Below, one piece after another: positions 1 to 4,646 of a stretch of 5,711 nt of DNA. Both the position numbers and the translations under genes were made by a program. Origin of the DNA: Candidatus Iainarchaeum sp. (GTDB lineage Archaea; Iainarchaeota; Iainarchaeia; Iainarchaeales; Iainarchaeaceae); contig DUGC01000090.1 of the NCBI GenBank assembly GCA_013331625.1, positions 16,386 through 22,096 of the forward strand, written 5' to 3'. The first letter of the stretch is position 1. Each line of letters begins with the position of its first letter. The notes under the pieces were generated by a model. The model worked only from the letters and a program-made list of their open reading frames with translations, was not told the origin of the DNA and searched no databases.

Positions 1-616
1 CGAAAAGTATGCCTTTTGCATCGGGAGTGAAGAAAGCGGTGGTGAACGGGAAGCAGGCGGAAAGCGCGTCCCCCGGGATATTCCTCGTCACTTTAAGGCG
101 GTCTTTTGCAATCGGGTAAACGGATTTTATTGCATCCTTCATTTTAAGGAACGGTATTTTGGGTATGATCATTATCGAATTCATTTCGCTGCACACTTTG
201 CGCGATAGCGACTCAAGCTTTTCACTGCAATCAGCGCGGCATGCTATGTAGAGTGCGAGGTTGAAAAGCTTTTCCTGCCCGCGCTGCAGCCTGTCGAGCA
301 CGGCAAGCGTATCCTCATGCTGGATTTTTAGCGATGGGTTGACAATGCCCTTAATTCGCGCAGACATCAGGTCAGCTTCCTGCCTGACAAGTTCCTCGTT
401 TAGCTGCACAATGATTTCTTCAATGCCGCACGGGCTTATGTGCATGCTAAGGTCAAAGCTCCCCTCGCTTGTAATAAGGCTGTCGAGCCACCCTTCGCGA
501 ATGCTGCGCGGATACCCAGCCGCCATTATCACGCGCAAAAGCTCGCTGTTGACGCGAAGATGGTCAGCATTGTTGCTGATATATGAAGGCTTCAAGATAT
601 CGTGCAATCCCTTCAT
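1..616 (-). CDS. VirB4/TraC-like conjugation ATPase, N-terminal part (runs off left edge)
   Basis: This is the first 205 residues of an open frame that continues past the left edge; only the pre-ATPase half is visible. It reads like the middle region of VirB4/TraC-family ATPases, the motors of conjugation and type IV secretion. Recognisable landmarks are GWLDSL (42-47) followed by DLSMHI (55-60), a charged helical stretch (65-90), QRGQEKLFNLALYI (111-124), and TRNIPGDALSACFPFTT (177-193), which in this family comes just before the nucleotide-binding core. The frame ends in KGILF, consistent with the family 'GxL(Y/F)G' turn ahead of Walker A. Walker A and B lie outside the window, so ATPase activity is inferred. 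The ATG is chosen because AAGGTGATC, a near-perfect match to the 16S tail, sits just before it. The gene starts 17 bp after the PrgI-TraC fusion and is its operon partner; the usual VirB4 N-terminal domain is missing here and is found in that neighbour. Confidence 0.82.
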   Translation of the reverse strand, partial: MKGLHDILKPSYISNNADHLRVNSELLRVIMAAGYPRSIREGWLDSLITSEGSFDLSMHISPCGIEEIIVQLNEELVRQEADLMSARIKGIVNPSLKIQHEDTLAVLDRLQRGQEKLFNLALYIACRADCSEKLESLSRKVCSEMNSIMIIPKIPFLKMKDAIKSVYPIAKDRLKVTRNIPGDALSACFPFTTAFFTPDAKGILF

Positions 617-619
617 GCA

Positions 620-628
620 GATCACCTT
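620..628 (-). promoter_or_regulatory. Strong ribosome binding site of the VirB4-like gene
   Basis: On the minus strand AAGGTGATC precedes the ATG at 616, with 8 nt between AGG and ATG. It matches the complement of the 16S 3' tail (GGAGGTGATC) over eight bases and fixes the start. Confidence 0.75.
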
Positions 629-633
629 GCGCC

Positions 634-1482
634 TTATCCGCCCTCTTTGCAATTTTCGGAAAAGAGCGTAGTGATCATGCCCCCGCATTGCGCCCCGTCA
701 TGGAGCGGCTCTTGGAAAAAAGTTGACAGGAAAGCGACAATGCCAGCGCTTGTGAGCCTTTTTGCCCTGATGCGGCAGGCACGAAGCTTTTCAATGCAAA
801 GCTGCGACCTCACTTCAAGCTGCGCTATTCCTTCGGTGCCTTTTAGTGAGGTGTCTGCAGGGATTATGAGGTAAAACCTGCGGTCCTTCACATCCTTCTC
901 CTCCACGAATTTTTTTATGAATGCTGAAAGGTTGTTCCAGTATTCGAGCACCATGCCGTTTGCATCGGCTGCTTTTTTCCCGGCTGCCATGAGGTATTTT
1001 TCAATGCTGAGCGCACAGGTCCGCATCACTATCTGCACGGGAAAATCTAGGGAATTGAGGAAATCGCGGTAGGCTGAAATTATCGCCTGCTGCTCAGATT
1101 GCGAAAGGATATGGAAATTGATCGGCCTTATTTCAATGCATGCGCGAAGCGAACCATCATCAAGGATGATCGCATCATTATCAATATGCCTCACCTCAAG
1201 GAACCTTGCCGTCTGCGGGCTGTCAAACCCTGATTCCTTTTGCGCTGAGAAATAACCTGCTGCCGTGCGCATGTGCGCTGCAAGGCCGAAAAATGCAAAA
1301 CCCGCCCCGAAAGCGGCAATGGCCATTGCGCTGGCCACTTTGAATTCAAGCGGCATTGCTGTTTTTGTAAAAAGCACGAATGCAAGGAGGGCGGAAATGC
1401 CAATCCATGCTGCCTGCATCAAGGAGAGGTTAAAGATGACCTTTTCCTCATACCTGAGGTCTTTTGGTATTTCATATGCCAT
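634..1482 (-). CDS. PrgI-family (VirB3-like) membrane protein fused to a TraC/VirB4 N-terminal domain
   Basis: A 282-residue protein with two parts. Residues 1-75 are PrgI/VirB3-like: the opening MAYEIPKDLRYEEKVIF is typical of archaeal and Gram-positive PrgI proteins, then two transmembrane helices follow (about 22-39 and 48-68). Residues 97-255 resemble the N-terminal domain of TraC-type VirB4 ATPases: DDGSLRACIEIRPINF (108-123), an SEQQAIISAYRDFLNSLDFPVQI stretch (129-151), a long helical region, and RRFYLIIP (201-208). PrgI/VirB3 proteins anchor the VirB4 ATPase to the inner side of the membrane, so the fusion links anchor and motor. The open frame could start 27 codons earlier at 1563, but that extension overlaps the upstream gene and lacks a ribosome binding site. 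The ATG at 1482 has GGAGGTGA upstream, so it is preferred. The cysteines at 156, 229, 236, 266 and 278 form no clear metal motif. Confidence 0.82.
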   Translation of the reverse strand: MAYEIPKDLRYEEKVIFNLSLMQAAWIGISALLAFVLFTKTAMPLEFKVASAMAIAAFGAGFAFFGLAAHMRTAAGYFSAQKESGFDSPQTARFLEVRHIDNDAIILDDGSLRACIEIRPINFHILSQSEQQAIISAYRDFLNSLDFPVQIVMRTCALSIEKYLMAAGKKAADANGMVLEYWNNLSAFIKKFVEEKDVKDRRFYLIIPADTSLKGTEGIAQLEVRSQLCIEKLRACRIRAKRLTSAGIVAFLSTFFQEPLHDGAQCGGMITTLFSENCKEGG

Positions 1483-1489
1483 TTCGCCC

Positions 1490-1497
1490 TCACCTCC
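1490..1497 (-). promoter_or_regulatory. Ribosome binding site of the PrgI-TraC gene, containing the upstream stop codon
   Basis: GGAGGTGA on the minus strand is a full match to the anti-Shine-Dalgarno sequence, 7 nt before the ATG at 1482. Its last three bases (TGA) are the stop codon of the VirB6-like gene, which suggests translational coupling of the two. Confidence 0.8.
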
Positions 1498-2581
1498 GCA
1501 GCGGCCGCAGGGCATCAATGAGGGAACTGATCTGTGAATTGAGGGAATCAATTCCGGGCACATTCACTGTTTGGGGTGCGGGCGGGGCGGGCAAAGCATG
1601 GCTGATTATTACCTGCGCTTTTTGGGGGATTGCAGACGTGAATGCCGCGCGGAACAGCGCAAAAGCGGTGATGGCGCAGTTTGCAAGCGCCATTGTGATG
1701 AAGAGCGGGGGCGCAATGAATGCCCCAAGGCCTGCCGGTGCCTGCAATGCAAGCGGAATGGCAGCCGAAAGCATGAGCGCATCAAGTAGCTGCATCACAA
1801 GTGCCGCCCCGACAAGGTTGAAAAGCATCATCCCCCACCCGCGCAGCGGCGGGACAAAATAGAGGAAAATTGCAAGGGGCAAGATTGCCGCGCCCGCGAG
1901 CAAAAAAAGCTGCCTTGCAAAAAGCGTGATTGCAAGCACAAAGAGGGACAATGCATAGGCTGCAAGCAATCCGATCTGGGCGCCCGGTAGGGCCGAGTCA
2001 AATATTTCAGTACCTGCCTTTGCAACAATGCCTGCCGTGATTGCGCTAAATATTTCAAGTAGCAGGCTATAGAGCGCAAATGAGACATTCACTGCGATAA
2101 TTGCGGCAATGGCATTTGCGGCCCACCCTTTTGCATTTTCCCGCTCCAGCGCGCTTGCAGAATTTACAAGCAGCAAAAGCCCCGCGACTATGAACATCAG
2201 CACATATAATGCGGAAATTACGGACACAACAGCAGACCACGATGCCTTCATGCCCCCGACATCGGGGTTGTGGGAGATGAGGAATACAGTGAGGCCCGTC
2301 AGGGGGTGGCTAAAGGACCTCACTGCATCCTGAGCATAAGCGCTAAACGCACCCAGTACTGCTGAACTCAGGCCGCCGATCCCTGAATTGAGCGTATCAC
2401 GCGTTGATTCGAGGGCATTGCGCGTGCTCTCGGTATTGCCGCGCAGTGCAGTGATTATGCCCTCTACATCAATTGAGACATAGGAGTTCACCACGACCTT
2501 GTCCTCATTGCCGCCGGCAAGTGCAATCTGCGAAAATATCAGCAGTGCCAGAGCCAGCGGCAATAGCAGCAATCGCCCCAT
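1490..2581 (-). CDS. VirB6/TrbL-like polytopic channel protein with signal peptide
   Basis: A 363-residue protein with an N-terminal signal peptide (hydrophobic 3-21, ALA-GG near 20-24). A secreted helical region (about 30-95) follows, rich in Asn, Ser and Thr with a repeated STRxxLxST pattern (52-64). Then come five or six membrane helices (about 113-139, 153-177, 203-220, 222-243, 250-275, 287-313) and a Pro/Ala-rich tail (330-342). This architecture and the gene order fit the VirB6/TrbL/CedA family, which forms the inner-membrane channel of conjugation-type machines. Sequence in this family is poorly conserved, so the call rests mainly on topology and context. The loop between the first two membrane helices holds ERENAKGWA (146-154), closely matching the neighbouring pilin. 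A GTG at 2584 lies directly before the chosen ATG; GGAG upstream is 7 nt from the GTG and 10 nt from the ATG, so either may be used. It begins 18 bp after the pilin stop. Confidence 0.75.
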   Translation of the reverse strand: MGRLLLLPLALALLIFSQIALAGGNEDKVVVNSYVSIDVEGIITALRGNTESTRNALESTRDTLNSGIGGLSSAVLGAFSAYAQDAVRSFSHPLTGLTVFLISHNPDVGGMKASWSAVVSVISALYVLMFIVAGLLLLVNSASALERENAKGWAANAIAAIIAVNVSFALYSLLLEIFSAITAGIVAKAGTEIFDSALPGAQIGLLAAYALSLFVLAITLFARQLFLLAGAAILPLAIFLYFVPPLRGWGMMLFNLVGAALVMQLLDALMLSAAIPLALQAPAGLGAFIAPPLFITMALANCAITAFALFRAAFTSAIPQKAQVIISHALPAPPAPQTVNVPGIDSLNSQISSLIDALRPLRR

Positions 2582-2591
2582 CACGCAGCCA

Positions 2592-2595
2592 CTCC
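2592..2595 (-). promoter_or_regulatory. Ribosome binding site of the VirB6-like gene
   Basis: GGAG on the minus strand, 10 nt before the ATG at 2581 and 7 nt before an adjacent in-frame GTG at 2584. It is weaker than the sites of the other operon genes and does not decide between the two starts. Confidence 0.55.
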
Positions 2596-2599
2596 AATT

Positions 2600-2905
2600 T
2601 TATGCCGCTGCCGGCGCTGTGAGGTAATCCACAACAAGCGGGGCGACCCACACAAGCACAAGGCCCACAACTGCATACGATGCCATCGACTTGGCGTTCT
2701 CGCGGCTTTGTATATTGCTGCCCGAGAGCATGTACATCGCGCCGGCGCCCGTGATTGCAATCACCCCAACTGCTGATATGACCAGTTTCATAAGGTCGTA
2801 TATTTTATTGATCGGCGCCATGATCTGGTCTGCAGTCTCGTCCGCCGCAACGAGCGGAGCCAACATTAGCAGCACTGCAAATGCCGCTGCTGAATAATTC
2901 CCCAT
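2600..2905 (-). CDS. VirB2/TrbC-like (CedA1-like) pilin precursor
   Basis: A 101-residue protein with a signal peptide (about 1-21, hydrophobic AAAFAVLLMLAPLVAA) and a mature part of about 80 residues. The mature part holds two hydrophobic helices (about 37-57 and 69-94) joined by a short polar loop, SGSNIQSRENAKSMAS. That hairpin, with a basic RENAK-type loop and a small-residue-rich second helix ending in a proline-containing turn, is the layout of VirB2/TrbC conjugative pilins and of the archaeal CedA1/TedC subunits, which polymerise into the pilus. Being the first gene of the operon, just before a VirB6-like gene, is typical. The open frame extends upstream to 2968, but the ATG at 2905 is preferred: it has GGGAGGT 6 nt upstream and begins an intact signal peptide, while the extra 21 residues look like an untranslated leader. 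A small two-helix membrane protein of another kind is possible, but the neighbours make pilin much more likely. Confidence 0.78.
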   Translation of the reverse strand: MGNYSAAAFAVLLMLAPLVAADETADQIMAPINKIYDLMKLVISAVGVIAITGAGAMYMLSGSNIQSRENAKSMASYAVVGLVLVWVAPLVVDYLTAPAAA

Positions 2906-2911
2906 ATCCAA

Positions 2912-2918
2912 ACCTCCC
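2912..2918 (-). promoter_or_regulatory. Strong ribosome binding site of the pilin gene
   Basis: GGGAGGT on the minus strand ends 6 nt before the ATG at 2905. It decides between this start and the longer frame beginning at 2968. Confidence 0.75.
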
Positions 2919-2942
2919 TGATTTCTACAAGAAGGCCTGTCT

Positions 2943-2993
2943 TGGGCAGATAAAAATGTTTTGTTCACAGCGTTCAGACTGGGCAGACAAAAA
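2943..2993. repeat. Pair of short direct repeats flanking the secretion operon promoter region
   Basis: TGGGCAGA-Y-AAAAA occurs on the plus strand at 2943-2956 and again at 2980-2993, with 13 of 14 bases identical and starts 37 bp apart. The first copy overlaps the predicted TATA box of the pilin operon and the second covers the T tract after the SDR gene. It could be a regulator site or a by-product of local duplication. Confidence 0.4.
2949..2956 (-). promoter_or_regulatory. Possible TATA box of the secretion operon
   Basis: TTTTTATC on the minus strand lies in the 94-bp gap ahead of the pilin gene. Archaeal transcription starts about 25 bp downstream of the box centre, which would place the start near 2928 and leave a leader of about 22 nt containing the ribosome binding site. 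An A-rich stretch upstream (AACAAAA) could serve as the TFB recognition element. This is pattern-based only. Confidence 0.4.
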
Positions 2994-2994
2994 A
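2989..2994 (-). terminator. Possible oligo-T terminator of the SDR gene
   Basis: TTTTTT on the minus strand begins five bases after the SDR stop codon. Archaeal RNA polymerase terminates at oligo-T tracts without needing a hairpin. The position just ahead of the secretion operon promoter is suitable, but the tract is short. Confidence 0.4.
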
Positions 2995-2999
2995 GGGGC

Positions 3000-3827
3000 T
3001 TAAACCGCCCGGATTTTATTTTCCTGCCCGTTTCTTCCTTCTTTTTTGCGCCTTTGGTAATTGCGACTAACTATAAATCCAAAAAATTGCGGGAAAAGAG
3101 CATTCAATATTATCCCCATCCTCCCGCGCAATGTGGGAACCACTTCGCGCCTGTTTTTTTCGATAGCATCAATAATGAGCCTTGCCACGCTGGACGCTTC
3201 CATCATCTTGCCATAAGTGGCGCTCTTTGGCATATGCCTGAATGACTCATTGTCAAAAAATCGGGTTTTTGTCCCTGTAGGGCAGACAAGATGCACGCCA
3301 ATGCCGCGCTCCTTTAGTTCGTAATATATACTTCCAGTAAAGCCGCTCAGGGCAAACTTCGAAGCGCCATATCCGGAGTAATTCGGGAACGCGAGCTTTC
3401 CGGCCATGGAACTGACATTTACAATATGCGACCCGCTTTGCATGAGCCGCAGCAATTCCTTCGTAAAATAAACTGTCCCGAAAAAATTAGTCTTCATCAT
3501 CTGCTCAAGTTCATAAACTTCCTGATTTTCAAAGGGGCGGTAAGCGCCAAAACCGGCATTATTGACAAGCACATCAACCCTGCCGCACCTTTTTGCGATT
3601 TTTCCGCATGCTAGTTTCACCTGCGGATAATCACCCACATCGCACACGAATGCAAAGGCTCCGGCCGCCCCTTTCTGCAAGCAAAGATCCTTCACTTCAT
3701 TTAGCTTTTTTTCATTCCTTGCAACCAGTATTACATTTGCGCCGCGTTTTGCAAAAGCGATCGCCGTTTCCCTGCCGATTCCAGAGCTCCCGCCCGTGAT
3801 CACTGCATATTTGCCCTTAAAATCCAT
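3000..3827 (-). CDS. Classical short-chain dehydrogenase/reductase (SDR) with hydrophobic basic tail
   Basis: A 275-residue NAD(P)-dependent oxidoreductase of the classical SDR family; its substrate cannot be told from sequence. The Rossmann cofactor motif TGGSSGIG is at 11-18, the CDV that contacts the adenine ring at 62-64, and NNAG at 89-92. The catalytic tetrad is complete: Asn114, Ser140, Tyr153 and Lys157 (YGASK). Arg37 after the second beta strand (ILVARNE) favours NADPH over NADH. The PTGTKT segment (183-188) is the usual post-catalytic cofactor loop. After residue 236 there is a hydrophobic stretch (GIILNALFPQFFGFIV) and a strongly basic end (RNYQRRKKEGR), suggesting membrane association, as in many lipid- or envelope-related SDRs. 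The start has no good Shine-Dalgarno; a TATA-like box about 25 bp upstream suggests a leaderless message. It shares strand with the secretion operon but is separated by 94 bp and a T tract, so a functional link is not implied. Confidence 0.9.
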   Translation of the reverse strand: MDFKGKYAVITGGSSGIGRETAIAFAKRGANVILVARNEKKLNEVKDLCLQKGAAGAFAFVCDVGDYPQVKLACGKIAKRCGRVDVLVNNAGFGAYRPFENQEVYELEQMMKTNFFGTVYFTKELLRLMQSGSHIVNVSSMAGKLAFPNYSGYGASKFALSGFTGSIYYELKERGIGVHLVCPTGTKTRFFDNESFRHMPKSATYGKMMEASSVARLIIDAIEKNRREVVPTLRGRMGIILNALFPQFFGFIVSRNYQRRKKEGRNGQENKIRAV

Positions 3828-3848
3828 GCTAAACTCACGCCCTAACCC

Positions 3849-3854
3849 AATAAA
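3849..3854 (-). promoter_or_regulatory. Possible TATA box of the SDR gene (leaderless)
   Basis: TTTATT on the minus strand is centred about 25 bp before the ATG at 3827. That spacing would put the transcription start at or beside the start codon, which fits the absence of a clear ribosome binding site. Confidence 0.4.
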
Positions 3855-3871
3855 TTCATTTGCACTTTTCC

Positions 3872-3876
3872 AAAAA
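3872..3876 (-). terminator. Possible short oligo-T terminator of the DUF1624 gene
   Basis: TTTTT on the minus strand, 13 bases after the stop codon at 3890, within an AT-rich 62-bp gap. It is short, so it is offered only as a candidate archaeal termination site. Confidence 0.25.
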
Positions 3877-3889
3877 TTTTAATTGCCTT

Positions 3890-4612
3890 TTAAATGAGCC
3901 ATGAAATCAAAAACGCGAGCGGGAAAACCAAAAACTGGTGCGATAAATATATGAAAAGCGAATTCCTCCCCAAAAACTGCAAAGGCGAAAAACGCTTTTC
4001 AAAATCCCCCGAATTCCTAAAACTGAAATTCCTTTTCTGCGTGCAATACAAATAGTTGCCTGTCCCGACCCCAAGCAGCATCATCCCGATCCATGGCAAA
4101 AGCGGAAAAAAGTCGAGTGCGGGCCCTGGGGCGGAAAGGCCTAAAATCCACAGCGGGCCAATAGAAAAGGATTGGAGATTTATGAATGCAGTGATGCATA
4201 TTATTATTCCTGCTAAAATGGCCGGCATTTTCTTGTCAGCGAAGGGAATTGAGAGTATAATCGAGGCGCCGATCATGTGCAGAATTCCGAAATAAATGGG
4301 CATTTCGGGAAAAAATATGAGCGTGAATGCAGTGACCAGAAGCGCGAATGGGAATATCCTCAGCCCGTGCTTTAAGAGCCCGGTGCGGTACCCGTCAGGG
4401 TGGCTTTGCGTGTAGAGCGCAACCGATACCCCTGCGACGAATATGAAAAGTGACGCTGTCGCCTTCTGGAACAGCCCCCAAAAGCCCGCATATGGATCCA
4501 TCTGCAGCACCCCGAGGAACACGAGGTCCCACAAGGAATGGAATATCGCCATCATGACAATGGCAACGCCGCGCAAAGCGTCGACTTCCCAGAAGCGGTT
4601 CTGGCCAGTCAT
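3890..4612 (-). CDS. DUF1624 / heparan-alpha-glucosaminide N-acetyltransferase-like membrane protein
   Basis: A 240-residue polytopic membrane protein. The opening RFWEVDALRGVAIVMMAIFH (6-25) is the hallmark of DUF1624, the catalytic-domain family of heparan-alpha-glucosaminide N-acetyltransferase (HGSNAT), which moves acetyl groups from cytosolic acetyl-CoA across a membrane onto a sugar. Other family-like segments are the IYFGILHMIGAS helix (106-117), LPWIGMMLLGVGTG (172-185), and FLGRNSLFIYLSHQ (213-226) near the C-terminus. About seven or eight membrane helices are apparent. His25 and His112 are candidates for functional residues, but I cannot assign the catalytic one. At 240 residues it is a compact prokaryotic form, roughly the size of archaeal and bacterial homologues and much shorter than human HGSNAT. 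The substrate is unknown; acetylation of a cell-surface glycan is a reasonable guess. There is no Shine-Dalgarno before the ATG, and a TATA-like box about 25 bp upstream points to a leaderless transcript. Confidence 0.85.
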   Translation of the reverse strand: MTGQNRFWEVDALRGVAIVMMAIFHSLWDLVFLGVLQMDPYAGFWGLFQKATASLFIFVAGVSVALYTQSHPDGYRTGLLKHGLRIFPFALLVTAFTLIFFPEMPIYFGILHMIGASIILSIPFADKKMPAILAGIIICITAFINLQSFSIGPLWILGLSAPGPALDFFPLLPWIGMMLLGVGTGNYLYCTQKRNFSFRNSGDFEKRFSPLQFLGRNSLFIYLSHQFLVFPLAFLISWLI

Positions 4613-4632
4613 GATTCAATTTGGGTTGATTA

Positions 4633-4640
4633 TCTTAAAA
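4633..4640 (-). promoter_or_regulatory. Possible TATA box of the DUF1624 gene (leaderless)
   Basis: TTTTAAGA on the minus strand is centred about 25 bp before the ATG at 4612, in the 34-bp gap after the upstream gene. No ribosome binding site is present, so transcription is likely to start at the ATG. Confidence 0.45.
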
Positions 4641-4646
4641 GGGTTG

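Noticed and set aside
261..671. Plus-strand open frame of 136 codons, and other plus-strand frames across the window
   Set aside because: They lie antisense to well-supported minus-strand genes, have no recognisable domains and show Ser/Cys/Arg-rich composition typical of shadow frames.
1483..1563. 27-residue N-terminal extension of the PrgI-like protein with a CGRC motif
   Set aside because: It overlaps the end of the VirB6-like gene in another frame, lacks a ribosome binding site, and the strong site at 1490-1497 points to the ATG at 1482. The cysteine pair is a by-product of GC-rich sequence.
2906..2968. Longer pilin start at 2968 adding 21 residues
   Set aside because: The extra residues are polar and precede an intact signal peptide; they overlap the predicted TATA box and ribosome binding site.
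4056..4295. Plus-strand frame inside the DUF1624 gene
   Set aside because: It is fully antisense to a clear membrane protein gene, with no ribosome binding site or family resemblance.
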